This document shows positions 25,423-34,866 of a DNA stretch of 64,000 nucleotides, piece by piece. A program made the position numbers and the translations under genes. Source of the stretch: CAZGCA01 sp964524145 (lineage in GTDB: Bacteria; Hydrogenedentota; CAZGCA01); NCBI GenBank assembly GCA_964524145.1, contig CAZGCA010000022.1, forward strand, positions 1 through 64,000, written 5' to 3'. Every line of letters starts with the position of its first letter. The first letter of the stretch is position 1. The notes beneath the pieces are model-generated. The model ran no database searches. It had not been told where the DNA came from and was given only the letters and a program-made list of their open reading frames with translations.

Positions 25423-26147
25423 CACGGCAAAGTATGTTTACCTCAGGTTGCGAGCATTGTTGTATCTGGGTAATGAGCTTACCCGCACTTGCTGTGGCCA
25501 ACAGTTACGAAAGTTTCTGACGCGTGGAATTAAACCGAGACCGAACGCTGAATGCCCGCGATGTGGGTGTTTCGAAATGCACCGTTTGTTGTGGTTGTAT
25601 CTTCAGAACAAAACGAATCTCTTCTCTGATACTGTCAGAGTCCTGCATTTTGCACCCGAACATGTTTTTCAGAAAACCTTGCTCGCTCTCCCAAACCCGG
25701 ATTATCTGAGGCCGATCCAGCGAGAACCACCGCAATGGTCAAAATGGATTTGACGAATATCGACTGCGAGGCAAACTCGCTCGATGTGGTTTTGTGCAAT
25801 GACGTCCTTGAGCATGTTCGGGATGACCGAAAGGCCATAGCAGAAATATTTCGAGTTCTGAAGCCAGGGGGTGGATGATCTTACAATCCCTACTCGATCC
25901 TGAGGCCGACGAGACTTCTGAAGATAATACAATTGTATTGCCAGAGGAGAGGAAACGTGTCATCGGCCATCCGGACCATTTCAGAGTGTACGGTCGAGAT
26001 TACACGGATAGATTCGAACAGGCGGGGTTTATTGTAAGAGTGGATAGATGGGCGAAAGGGCTGGGGCCCGCTATGTTCAAGAAACACGTGTTGATGAAAG
26101 ATGAGGACAAATACTTCTGTCTCAAGCCGAAATCGAAAGAACGTTGA
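25370..26147 (+). pseudogene. Class I SAM methyltransferase, broken by two frameshifts
   Basis: Three reading frames join into one methyltransferase. Frame 1 (25370 to about 25705) has a degraded zinc-ribbon region and LHFAPEHVFQKTLLALPNPDY. Frame 2 (about 25706-25878) continues with AMVKMDLTNIDCEANSLDVV, LCNDVLEHVRDDRKAIAEIF and RVLKPGG. Frame 3 (25872-26147) gives WMILQ, PEERKRVIGHPDHFRVYGRD and the C-terminus. Each junction fits loss of one base; the second lies in a run of G. The polypeptide order matches methyltransferases found in surface-glycan loci. It is either a recent pseudogene or contains sequencing errors. Confidence 0.8.
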
Positions 26148-26529
26148 TGAGACGTGACGGGATCTAATGGTCAGTGTGAACGCATCTTGTGAGGAGGCAG
26201 GACTCACCCCTAGTGCCGAAAAGACTTGTCCCTTGTCCAACCCGGTACTGAAACGACCCCTCCTGCCCCGTGACCACTTGTACCGCAGTATTCGGCAAGA
26301 TCCCGCTCTCCCGGGACACATTGCACCTTCTGGAGAGACTCTTTCACCCCTCTTTCGGGATCGTTCCGCTGAAGAGGCCATGAATAGGAAAGTGCGAACA
26401 TTAGTGCGTAGCTCCCCGTCTTATTACGACGTGCCGTGTAATGAATCGCTTTCCACCCCAGTCGGAGCGGGGCAAACACCGGCAGCCGGATTCTCTGCGC
26501 CCGCTGTTCTCACCAAACGGTAATGCGCG
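26148..26529. other. Gene-free stretch before the flippase gene
   Basis: About 380 bases with no convincing gene. A 118-codon open frame (26167-26523) has no family resemblance and an odd Pro/Ser-rich composition. The stretch may be debris from the same decay event as the methyltransferase just upstream. No promoter motif with good spacing was found before the flippase. Confidence 0.5.
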
Positions 26530-28002
26530 ATGTCTGACAATATCCCGAACATAGGAAAGGCGGTTCTGGTTGGACGTAACACGGCGTTCCTTATCGTGTC
26601 CCGCGTGGCCGGATTGTTGCTATGGTTCGTGCTGTTCGGCACCGCCAAGCGGATGCTGGGAGAGAACTTCGGTCCCTACGGCCTTGTGCTTGTCACGATA
26701 GGTCCTCTGTACCAACTTGTTCTTGACTTCGGATTCCGCCATCTGACCGTGCGCGAGGTCGCTCGTGACCACACGCTAACGATGGAGTATCTCCTCACAG
26801 GCATCGTGCTCAAACTAGCACTTGTCCTGCCTTCGTTCGGTCTGCTGGTTGTGTCGTTTCATTTCATATACCCTCCTGCCACGAGAATCGCGCTTATCAT
26901 CGGCACAGTGGCCTTCGTTGTGAAGAGCTTCACGCTGTTCCTGACGGCACTCTTCGACGCACATGAGAGGATGCACCTGACAGCGCTCGTCACCACGACT
27001 GAGGCAGTGTTGATCTTTATTGTGTGCATGCCGCTGCTGTATCTGTTCAAGGGGGACAATATCCCGGTGCTGCTCGGTGAAGGATGTGCATCTGCTGTCT
27101 CGATGCTCCTGGCGGCGGTGTTCGTATTCTTTGTATTCAGGTATTCGGGTTGGAGACCACGCATATCCCGCCTGTGGGACTTTTTCAGAAGCGCCGCCCC
27201 ATTCGGGATGTACTTCGTGTTTGGCACCATATATGGTCACTCAGGCGTGCTCCTGCTTTCGGCCATGAGCGGCAAGGAAACATGGGGCCAGTACGTTGCT
27301 CCTTTGGCGCTGATTTTGAAGATAGAGTTGTTGGCCAGGTTTTTCGCCAGCGCCCTCTATCCTACAATGTCCAAAGAATACCATTACTCCTCGGATAGCG
27401 CCGGCAGGATGTACGATCACGCCGTCCGTTTGATCTTCATGTTCGCGCTCCCCGCAGCGGTCGGAGCATGTGTGCTTGCCCCTGGCGTCATCGACTTCGC
27501 ATTCGGAGGGGGCAAGGAGGAAACCGCTCTTCTCAGGATCCTCGCGTGGCTCATCCCGCTTCGGTTCTTCGGCTACGTGCTGAACACCACCGTCTTCGTC
27601 GTCAACCGGCAGAAAGCGGGAATGGTTATCATGGGAGGTGCTACTGTTGTGAGCATAGTATTGAACGTGATACTTATCCCCAGGTTCGGTGCGCGAGGCG
27701 CGGCAGTTGCAACCCTTGTCACGGCACTTTTGGTTCAAAGCGCTCTTGTGTGGCAGGTTCGCAAGTCATTGCGGTGTTCACTGGTACCGCCAGGCATTCT
27801 GCCGTGCATCGTGTCGTGCGGTGTAATGACCGCTACTCTCATGATGGCCCGTCCTATGCCCTTTCTGCTCTCCGTCCCGCTGGGTGCGGCGGTTTTCTTC
27901 GTGTCCGTACTTGCGCTGGGAGGTATACCGCGTTCTGATATCAGGGTTATAAAGGCCCTGGTCTCTCGGAGGGTGTTCTCCGAGAGCGGCGAGGCGAAAT
28001 GA
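26530..28002 (+). CDS. Polysaccharide flippase (Wzx/MOP superfamily)
   Basis: A 490-residue protein with 12-14 transmembrane helices and the layout of oligosaccharide flippases: an N-terminal NTAFLIVSRVAGLLLWFVLF, a FGPYGLVLVTIGPLYQLVLDFG segment and a LRILAWLIPLRFFGYVLNTTVFVVNRQ region (partly quoted). It moves undecaprenyl-linked repeat units across the inner membrane. It starts 7 nt after an open frame end and is coupled to the next gene by ATGA (27999-28002). Confidence 0.88.
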   Translation: MSDNIPNIGKAVLVGRNTAFLIVSRVAGLLLWFVLFGTAKRMLGENFGPYGLVLVTIGPLYQLVLDFGFRHLTVREVARDHTLTMEYLLTGIVLKLALVLPSFGLLVVSFHFIYPPATRIALIIGTVAFVVKSFTLFLTALFDAHERMHLTALVTTTEAVLIFIVCMPLLYLFKGDNIPVLLGEGCASAVSMLLAAVFVFFVFRYSGWRPRISRLWDFFRSAAPFGMYFVFGTIYGHSGVLLLSAMSGKETWGQYVAPLALILKIELLARFFASALYPTMSKEYHYSSDSAGRMYDHAVRLIFMFALPAAVGACVLAPGVIDFAFGGGKEETALLRILAWLIPLRFFGYVLNTTVFVVNRQKAGMVIMGGATVVSIVLNVILIPRFGARGAAVATLVTALLVQSALVWQVRKSLRCSLVPPGILPCIVSCGVMTATLMMARPMPFLLSVPLGAAVFFVSVLALGGIPRSDIRVIKALVSRRVFSESGEAK

Positions 28003-29546
28003 CGGCAACCAAATTATCCGCAGTCCGCCAGTCTCTAGCGCAGATACGCACGCAATGGATGTCCGCCTCTGTGGCTATCCTCGTGATGGCGGTCTGCAGC
28101 ACGGCTGTCGCCATGTGCCTCGGTTTCTTCCCTGTTACCGCGCTTATTCTGGCGGTCTTGCTATGCTATGTGATCGCCTGCAAGGTGTTCTCCGCGCGAT
28201 TCGTGACTCTGGCAGCCATAGTCGCAGGAACTGCCTTCCTGTTGCGGCGGTTCGACATACGGTTCGGGGTGACGTGCCTCGACACAGAGTTCAGGCTCTC
28301 CTTTTTCATCGTTCTGGCGGGTTGTCTCGCGTTGCTTGCGCGCGCAATAATGCGCCGAACCCTGAGAATAGGGAGCGATATGTTGCTCCCCTTTGTCGCG
28401 TTGATTATTGCGTCCTTGCTTTCGATAACCGCAGGAAGCGTGTCCGGAACAGGCCGCGCCACTCCGGCCGGACAGCTTGGCGAGATGGCTAAGTTTCTCG
28501 TGCCGGTTGTGTTCTGCTTTGCGATAGCGTGGGGCGGGCTGAGTAGAGAGGACATTCGCAGGCTTCTGCGTATCATTGTAATGACAGCTGTCGCGACCGC
28601 TCTTATGGTGGTAGTTGTCAGCATATTCTCAGACTGGTTCGTGAAGACTTTCGGCTGGAAGCACGTTTGGTACGGCAACGAGTCGATAGCGCGTGCCCAC
28701 GTCCCCCTTTCCGGCGGGATTCAATCGGGCGCTTTTCTTGTGATGGTCTTCCCTCTTTGTCTCCAAATGTATTATGGCTCGAGCAAACGGCGAGACATCC
28801 TCTTTTTCTTCTTTAGTGCAATTGTCATTGCACTCGGCATAGTGTTTTGTTTTTCACGCGCCATTCTCGTTACCGCCGTGTTGACGACCTGCGGAATGTT
28901 TCTTGCGCGCACAGAGAGGAAAGGAAAGCTTTCGAGAGGGAGCAGGAAGTGGATATTCGCACTGCTGCTGGTTGCCGCCGTCACGGCCGTTGTGTCTGCG
29001 GTCAGCTTCGAGCGTTACATAGCGCGAGGCAGACGAAGCCAGTCTATAGAATACCGGCGGAAAGGGGCTGAAGTGGCGCTCACGGTCATCAGAGACCATC
29101 CTGTCATCGGTTCGAGTTTTGCCACGGTCTACCCTCGACAGGTCACCGGTTTTGTACCTGACGCGCACAGAGGAGGACGTATGGCAGTTATCTTCTACAA
29201 GGGCGAAGTCTCACCCGTTGATCCGCACAACCTTTTCCTCATGATTGCGGCGGAAATGGGACTGTTTGGGTTGGCAGTGTTCTCGTGGTTGATCTACCGA
29301 ATATTCAGGAATCTCAACAATTACGCTAGTTCCGCTCGTCCATCTCCGGCTGAAAAACTCATTGTGAACGGGTTCATGTGGGGCATATTTGCGTTCTTGT
29401 TCCAGTCCCTTGGGGCGTCATTTCTGATGACGGATCTCAGGATTGCAGTGTTGTTCTGGACCTTTGTTGGCGTCTCGCTCGCGTTCGTCAACGGGACATC
29501 AGACTTCTTCCAGGAAGCCGACGCGGCTGTGGGAACGGAACGATGA
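27999..29546 (+). CDS. O-antigen ligase/polymerase-like membrane protein, second copy
   Basis: A 515-residue protein with about 12 transmembrane segments and the O-Ag_ligase loop: FCFSRAILVTAVLTTC, then EVALTVIRDHPVIGSSFATVY and SPVDPHNLFLMIAAEMGLFGLAVF. The DPHN...E.G motif is the counterpart of the catalytic HN motif. With the copy at 21337, one may act as repeat-unit polymerase and the other as ligase; which is which cannot be told. It overlaps the flippase and the glycosyltransferase genes by 4 nt on each side. Confidence 0.85.
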   Translation: MTATKLSAVRQSLAQIRTQWMSASVAILVMAVCSTAVAMCLGFFPVTALILAVLLCYVIACKVFSARFVTLAAIVAGTAFLLRRFDIRFGVTCLDTEFRLSFFIVLAGCLALLARAIMRRTLRIGSDMLLPFVALIIASLLSITAGSVSGTGRATPAGQLGEMAKFLVPVVFCFAIAWGGLSREDIRRLLRIIVMTAVATALMVVVVSIFSDWFVKTFGWKHVWYGNESIARAHVPLSGGIQSGAFLVMVFPLCLQMYYGSSKRRDILFFFFSAIVIALGIVFCFSRAILVTAVLTTCGMFLARTERKGKLSRGSRKWIFALLLVAAVTAVVSAVSFERYIARGRRSQSIEYRRKGAEVALTVIRDHPVIGSSFATVYPRQVTGFVPDAHRGGRMAVIFYKGEVSPVDPHNLFLMIAAEMGLFGLAVFSWLIYRIFRNLNNYASSARPSPAEKLIVNGFMWGIFAFLFQSLGASFLMTDLRIAVLFWTFVGVSLAFVNGTSDFFQEADAAVGTER

Positions 29547-30697
29547 AGACAGTCTGTCTCATACACAGAGGCGGAGTGCCGTGGATAATGCCGATTGTGC
29601 GCTGGGAGGCTGAAGCGCTCCGGGATGCAGGGTATCGAGTGTCCATGTCCACGATGGCGCCCAAGCAGGGGACGGGCGAACACATACCGGGCATACACCT
29701 CAAGATGCTCGGGCTCATCACACGGCGGCTTCCCAAGCACCCTATCTGTTTCGTAATAAAGTACGTCGAATTCACGGTCCGAAGCATCGTGTTCGGGTTG
29801 AAGAATCGGTCGGATCTCTACGTTGCACATGATATCGATACTGCCATTCCCGGTTATATTCTGAGCAAGTTGACGGGTGCACGGCTCGTCTACTATTCGA
29901 TCGAGCTCTATGCCGAACGGCCTGGTGTACCTTTGCGCAAGTTGGGCCGTCTTCTCGACAAATGGTTCCTGAAGCGTGTCGACACTACAATTGCGTGCGA
30001 GCCAAACAGGGCAAAGTTCATGGCCGAGGAATACGGCGCTCCTGAGCCTCCGCTCGTCGTGATGAATGTTCCACCCTACGAGACGCCCAGGACGTCAACG
30101 AAACTCAGGGACGTTCTCAAGGAGAGAGGAATCGATGCAAGCAAGATTGCGCTCTACCAGGGCATGATAAGCGAGATACGCTGCGTCCGTGAATTCATTC
30201 AGGCCGGCAAATTCCTGGACGACGGCATCGTGCTGGTGATCATAGGCAGAGTCGTCAACCATCCCATCGAGTATTGGACCTCTACGATAGCGCGGGACGG
30301 TGTTGAGGGGAACGTCGTGCTGCTGCCGCCGGTCTTACCTGAGGACCTGAAGGAAATAACGGCGTCTGCGGATATCGGGTTGCAATTGCAGTACAACGTT
30401 GGCGCGAATTCCTACTGCTGTGCCCCAATAAAACTGTTTCAGTACCTCATGGCGGGGCTGCCGGTGGTAGCGTGCGATTTTCCCGGCATGAGGCAGATTG
30501 TCGAGGGAGAAGGTGTGGGTATATGCGTTTCGCCCAAAAACCCTGAGCAGATCGCTGCCGCCATTAACCGGTTGTGTGCCGATGAAGCTCTGTACAGTCG
30601 AATGAAAGGGAACGCGTTGCGTGTCGCCAAGGAGAAATACAACTGGGGTGTGGAATCACGCAAGATACTCGATCTCTTTGAGAGACTCTCCTCATGA
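29543..30697 (+). CDS. Glycosyltransferase, GT4-like
   Basis: A 384-residue GT-B fold glycosyltransferase. The N-terminal half begins MKTVCLIHRGGVPWIMP and holds YVAHDIDTAIPG. The C-terminal nucleotide-sugar domain has LYQGMISEIRCVREFIQAG, IIGRVV, the CAPIKLFQYLMAGLPVVACD motif and the family's terminal NRLCADEALYSRMKGNALRVAKEKYNW region (partly quoted). It adds a sugar to the growing lipid-linked unit. The ATG at 29543 overlaps the previous stop; longer in-frame starts lie within the previous gene. Confidence 0.88.
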   Translation: MKTVCLIHRGGVPWIMPIVRWEAEALRDAGYRVSMSTMAPKQGTGEHIPGIHLKMLGLITRRLPKHPICFVIKYVEFTVRSIVFGLKNRSDLYVAHDIDTAIPGYILSKLTGARLVYYSIELYAERPGVPLRKLGRLLDKWFLKRVDTTIACEPNRAKFMAEEYGAPEPPLVVMNVPPYETPRTSTKLRDVLKERGIDASKIALYQGMISEIRCVREFIQAGKFLDDGIVLVIIGRVVNHPIEYWTSTIARDGVEGNVVLLPPVLPEDLKEITASADIGLQLQYNVGANSYCCAPIKLFQYLMAGLPVVACDFPGMRQIVEGEGVGICVSPKNPEQIAAAINRLCADEALYSRMKGNALRVAKEKYNWGVESRKILDLFERLSS

Positions 30698-31905
30698 ACA
30701 AAGCGAAGTCTGCTATCAAGATACTGATGCTTCTCACCAATCCGTTCCGACCGGATCCGAGACCGCTGAAAGAGGCGCGGGCGCTCGTTGGAGCAGGCAA
30801 TGAAGTGACCATCCTTGCGTGGGATCGCGAGATGCGGTTTCCGAAAGAGGAAACAGTTGACGGGATCAAGATAGCCCGCATCGCATGGAAAGGGTCGTAC
30901 GGTCGCGGTATTGCACAGATACCAGGGTTCGCTTACTTCTGGTTTCGCGTGCTGCTCAGGCTCATGACATGGGAATACGATGTCGTGCATTGCCACGATC
31001 TCGATACGCTCCCCCTTGGCTGGCTCATCGGCCGGCTGCGTCGCAAACGTGTGGTGTTCGACTCACATATCCCGTTCCCGGACCGGGTGGCGCGGCTTGA
31101 AGAAAACTCGCGTGTGACGCGCATCCTCGTCCGCATACTGGAGATGACGGAGCGGTTGCTGGCGAAACGTGCGGACATACTGCTGACGGACTCAGAGAAG
31201 ATGGTGGAGCGGTTTCGGCACATGGGAGTGAAGAAAGGGTTCGAGATACTGAACGTGCCCCCGGCCAATTTTGCCGACACCGTCGCGAAGAAGAGCAACG
31301 GGCCCGTGATTATCGGTCGGATCGGGTTGATGTCCCGTGACATGGGACACGGTGTTGACGACACGCTCGAGGCGTTCGAGCGACTCCTTGAGGAAGGGCA
31401 CGACGTGCGGTTGGCGCTGCTCGGAAACATAACCCCAGGCTCGTACAAGGAAGAAATCTCGGCGCGCATCGAGAAGCTCGGCGACCACGTAACGTTTAGC
31501 GATTTCATACCGTATAACGAGGTAATGGAATGGTACAGCAGGCTCGACATCTCGGTCATCTTTTACGACATGCGGATCCATCGGTGCATGTATAGACCCG
31601 GGTATCCGACAAAACTGTTCGAGTCGATGGCTGCCGGTATACCGATCGTGTTGCGCAGCAACGACCATGCGCAACAACTGCTGCTCGATAACGAGTGCGG
31701 CTTGGTCGTCGGATACGAGCTCGACGGTATCGTGGACGCGTTGCGGAAGCTCGTTACAGACCCCGCGTTGTGTGCCAGGTACGGTGCCAACGGGAGACGC
31801 ATGTTCGAGGAACGGTACAACTGGACCGTCGAAGGCAAACGGCTGCTCAAGGCATACGCAGATATGACGGCCAGCGGCGATGTCGTCAGAGGGAAGGGTG
31901 CATGA
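30694..31905 (+). CDS. Glycosyltransferase, GT4-like
   Basis: A 403-residue GT-B fold protein with an N-terminal acceptor domain (LTNPFRPDPRPLKEARALV, then VVHCHDLDTLPLGW) and a C-terminal donor domain with FIPYNEVMEWYSRLDISVIF, the PTKLFESMAAGIPIVLRSN motif and ERYNWTVEGKRLL. It resembles the preceding glycosyltransferase in its C-terminal half. Start and stop overlap both neighbours by 4 nt (ATGA), so the four genes 26530-31905 are tightly co-translated. Confidence 0.88.
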   Translation: MNKAKSAIKILMLLTNPFRPDPRPLKEARALVGAGNEVTILAWDREMRFPKEETVDGIKIARIAWKGSYGRGIAQIPGFAYFWFRVLLRLMTWEYDVVHCHDLDTLPLGWLIGRLRRKRVVFDSHIPFPDRVARLEENSRVTRILVRILEMTERLLAKRADILLTDSEKMVERFRHMGVKKGFEILNVPPANFADTVAKKSNGPVIIGRIGLMSRDMGHGVDDTLEAFERLLEEGHDVRLALLGNITPGSYKEEISARIEKLGDHVTFSDFIPYNEVMEWYSRLDISVIFYDMRIHRCMYRPGYPTKLFESMAAGIPIVLRSNDHAQQLLLDNECGLVVGYELDGIVDALRKLVTDPALCARYGANGRRMFEERYNWTVEGKRLLKAYADMTASGDVVRGKGA

Positions 31906-32681
31906 GTCTACTGAAGACGAGAGTGAAGAACGTCGTTTTGCGGCGGGAATTGTTGTATCGGGCTTACTTGAGATACAAAGGGGGAAGGGGCAGGCCGTCA
32001 GGGCTGCCTGCAACTGCTAATGAAAACGCCGTAGCAGTATTGCAGTGCCGCCGAGAATGGGAGGAAGCACTAGAGCAAGTTAAAGCATTAGGCCTTCCGC
32101 CCCACCCCCATGCATTCAAGAATTGGGACAGTCTCATAGCGCTTGACCGTGTGTTGAGAAACACGAATCCGGCGGCACGGATCCTCGATGCGGGAACTGA
32201 GATCTATTCGGCGATTCTGTCCTGGTTGTATATGTACGACTACAGAGACCTCACAGGGATAAACCTGACATTTGACAGACCCGTGAGACGTGGGCCCATA
32301 TCGTATATGTATGGGGACATAACGCGAACCGAATTCGATGCAGACAGCTTCGACGCGATCACGTGCCTCAGTGTGATCGAGCATGGAGTTGACCTGGAGG
32401 CGTTCTTCCACGAGATGTCACGTATTCTCAAATCGAACGCGATCCTGGTTGTATCAACTGATTACTACGCTGACCCCATCGATACGGAGAATCTAGAGGC
32501 ATACGGAGTTCCCGTTCACATATTCTCGAAAGATGAAATCGTGGCAGCAATCGAGACGGCAAAAGAGTCGGGCCTGGAAGTGACGGGCCCTATAGACTTG
32601 GAGTGTAAAGAGAAGGCCGTAAGGTGGCAAGAAATGGGGCTGGACTTCACTTTCTTATCCATGAAATTCAGGCTCGCCTGA
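31902..32681 (+). CDS. Class I SAM-dependent methyltransferase
   Basis: A 259-residue methyltransferase. The SAM-binding motif I region is ARILDAGTEIYSAILSWLY; FDADSFDAITCLSVIEHGVD is motif post-II and MSRILKSNAILVVSTDYY is the later strand. It probably methylates a sugar in the repeat unit. Its start at 31902 is an ATGA overlap with the upstream glycosyltransferase. Unlike the methyltransferase at 25370, it is intact. Confidence 0.82.
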   Translation: MSLLKTRVKNVVLRRELLYRAYLRYKGGRGRPSGLPATANENAVAVLQCRREWEEALEQVKALGLPPHPHAFKNWDSLIALDRVLRNTNPAARILDAGTEIYSAILSWLYMYDYRDLTGINLTFDRPVRRGPISYMYGDITRTEFDADSFDAITCLSVIEHGVDLEAFFHEMSRILKSNAILVVSTDYYADPIDTENLEAYGVPVHIFSKDEIVAAIETAKESGLEVTGPIDLECKEKAVRWQEMGLDFTFLSMKFRLA

Positions 32682-32697
32682 CGAGAAGGGATTGAGA

Positions 32698-34866
32698 ATG
32701 GTTCAGGTGCGGGGTGAGCACCCATTGAGAATCCAACTCTACGCTGATCTGATGGGGCAGACCTCGCTCTCGCAGCTCTACTGGCGAGGGAGGCGAATCG
32801 CGTGGGAGAAGGTGGGTTGCAAGATCAGCGAAGCCTTTTCCAAGCCGATCACTGACGAGCAAACGTTGTTCTCTGCTCTCCGGGAAAACGCCGGCGAGTT
32901 CTCGGATGCCGGTGCACTGGCTGCCCATTTCAAGAACAAGCAGTTTCGAGTTTGGCCTCTATCGGAACGGTGGCTGCGCGACACTGCACAGCTAACCTTC
33001 CAGCGGCTCCCGCGCGTGGCTGAGAATATCTGCTTCCAAGCGGAGGAATCGCTTGAGCACACGTTTGAATTCGAAGGTTCCGGGAAGGTTGATTTCGGCG
33101 AAAAGATCGATTGGAACCCGACCGCATTGGTCTTTCACGAGCAGGTGTACGCACTAAACAGGCTCTACCATCTGCCGAACGTCGGCAGGGCGTACCTTCT
33201 CACGCGCGAGCTGCGGTATCTACGCGAGATCGAGAATCTCACCGGCCATTGGCTGGCTGCGAACAGCAAGCCGGTGGGACGGCCGTGGAACGTTCTCACG
33301 ACCGCGCTTCGCCTTAACGCCTGGATCGAGGCATACGGGTGTATCAGAACGAGCGACGACGTCTCCGACGAAGCACACGTTAACATGGCGAAAGCCGTAG
33401 TCTCACACGCGGGTTTTCTTGCACGCCACATCGAGTACGACCTGCTGAATAACCACCTCGTTTTTGAAGGCCGGACGTTGCTTGCAGCCGGTATCACGTT
33501 CCCGGAGTTTCGTCAAGCGGACGTGTGGCGCGAGTTGGGCATGGAACTGCTCGATAGCGAGCTGCGACACGAAGTGCGGCCCGATGGGTGCCACGCCGAG
33601 CAATCGGCGGCGTACCACCTGCAGGTCATGTGGGAATACCTGTGCGCAATCGCCATCTTGGAGAGTTGCGGGGAAGAGGTACCTGAGATCTGGCGAGATT
33701 CTCTCTCGAAGATGGCCGACTTTCTGCTCGACATCCTCCGGCCCGACGGTACCGTTCCGATGACCGGCGACTCGGCTCTTCACGATCCACAAACCCCTTA
33801 CCCCGCCGATGTTCTCGCAGCGGCATCGGTGCTTCTGCATCGTCCGGAACTGCAGCAACGAAAAGACGATCTGACCGAGCGGACCATCTGGCTTCTTGGG
33901 CCCCGGTCGATTGATGCCTTGGCAGGCGACTCTACGTGCAATCGGCGTGATTCCACGTTTTACCGCGATGGCGGATACTGTATACTCAGAAGCGCGGATG
34001 CGGGGGCAGACTGCTATGCGATCTTCGATTGCGGTCCGTTTGGGCTCGAAGACTCTCCTGCACATGGACATGCTGACGCGTTGAGCTTCGAGTTCTCGGC
34101 CTTTGGCAAAAACCTGATTGTCGACCCGGGAGTCTATACCTACGAAGCAGGCCCATGGCGCAGTTTCTTCAGGGGTACGTGTGCGCACAACACCATCGCG
34201 ATTGACGGGCGGGACCAGGCGTACCTCTGGGGCGCGTTCCGCATATACAAGCCCCGTACAGCCGTCCTGAACGTGTGGCAGACAGGTGCCGGGCGGACAT
34301 TTGCGGATGGCTCCTACCAGTGGACTCAAAGCGGAGTCACGCACCGGCGCAAGATAGGGTTAGTCGACGGGCGGTTCTTGCTCGTATTTGACTACCTTTC
34401 GGGCGAAGGCGAGCACGATGTTGTCGTGCGGTTCCATTTCTCCCCTTCGAACGCCCGATTGGCTTCCGAGAAAGAGGCCGCGTTCTTATGCACGAGCGTT
34501 CAGGGTGACGACGGCAACACTGCGGTCGGCGTTGCAGTTCTGGGTGAGAGGTCCGCCGGGGACGCAATCAATCTGGTCTGCGGCAGCGAGGACCCTATAC
34601 AGGGATGGATCTCGTATGAGAAGGGAAAGAAGAAGCCCGCACCCGTATTGGAATGGCGCAGACGAGCGGTTGTCCCAACCTATTTTCTCACTGTCGCGTA
34701 CCCGTTCCTTGGGACGCAGCCGCCAGAGGATCTGCAACTCAATGTTGTGAAATCCCCACCAGATGGTTATGGCGTGTCGGCATCCTTGACCGTGGCGACA
34801 AAACGATACGAAATGCGGGTATCCGAGAACGATCTCGAGGTCGACCCGTTGCCGAGCGCGAGCTGA
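32698..34866 (+). CDS. Heparinase II/III family polysaccharide lyase-like protein
   Basis: A 722-residue protein with an N-terminal alpha/alpha-toroid domain (FHEQVYALNRLYHLPNVG, LLNNHLVFEGRTLLAAGITF, HAEQSAAYHLQVMWEY) and a C-terminal beta-sandwich with the hallmark HGHADALSFEFSAFGKNLIV, DPGVYTYE and RGTCAHNTIAIDGRDQ. Members in glycan loci cleave uronic-acid polysaccharides or trim the product. No clear signal peptide is visible, so export is uncertain. GAGAAGGG lies about 7 nt before the ATG at 32698. The next gene starts on its stop (TGATG). Confidence 0.88.
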   Translation: MVQVRGEHPLRIQLYADLMGQTSLSQLYWRGRRIAWEKVGCKISEAFSKPITDEQTLFSALRENAGEFSDAGALAAHFKNKQFRVWPLSERWLRDTAQLTFQRLPRVAENICFQAEESLEHTFEFEGSGKVDFGEKIDWNPTALVFHEQVYALNRLYHLPNVGRAYLLTRELRYLREIENLTGHWLAANSKPVGRPWNVLTTALRLNAWIEAYGCIRTSDDVSDEAHVNMAKAVVSHAGFLARHIEYDLLNNHLVFEGRTLLAAGITFPEFRQADVWRELGMELLDSELRHEVRPDGCHAEQSAAYHLQVMWEYLCAIAILESCGEEVPEIWRDSLSKMADFLLDILRPDGTVPMTGDSALHDPQTPYPADVLAAASVLLHRPELQQRKDDLTERTIWLLGPRSIDALAGDSTCNRRDSTFYRDGGYCILRSADAGADCYAIFDCGPFGLEDSPAHGHADALSFEFSAFGKNLIVDPGVYTYEAGPWRSFFRGTCAHNTIAIDGRDQAYLWGAFRIYKPRTAVLNVWQTGAGRTFADGSYQWTQSGVTHRRKIGLVDGRFLLVFDYLSGEGEHDVVVRFHFSPSNARLASEKEAAFLCTSVQGDDGNTAVGVAVLGERSAGDAINLVCGSEDPIQGWISYEKGKKKPAPVLEWRRRAVVPTYFLTVAYPFLGTQPPEDLQLNVVKSPPDGYGVSASLTVATKRYEMRVSENDLEVDPLPSAS

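Noticed and set aside
26167..26523. 118-codon open frame before the flippase
   Set aside because: Pro/Ser-rich, no recognisable domain, and no ribosome binding site; it may be decay debris.
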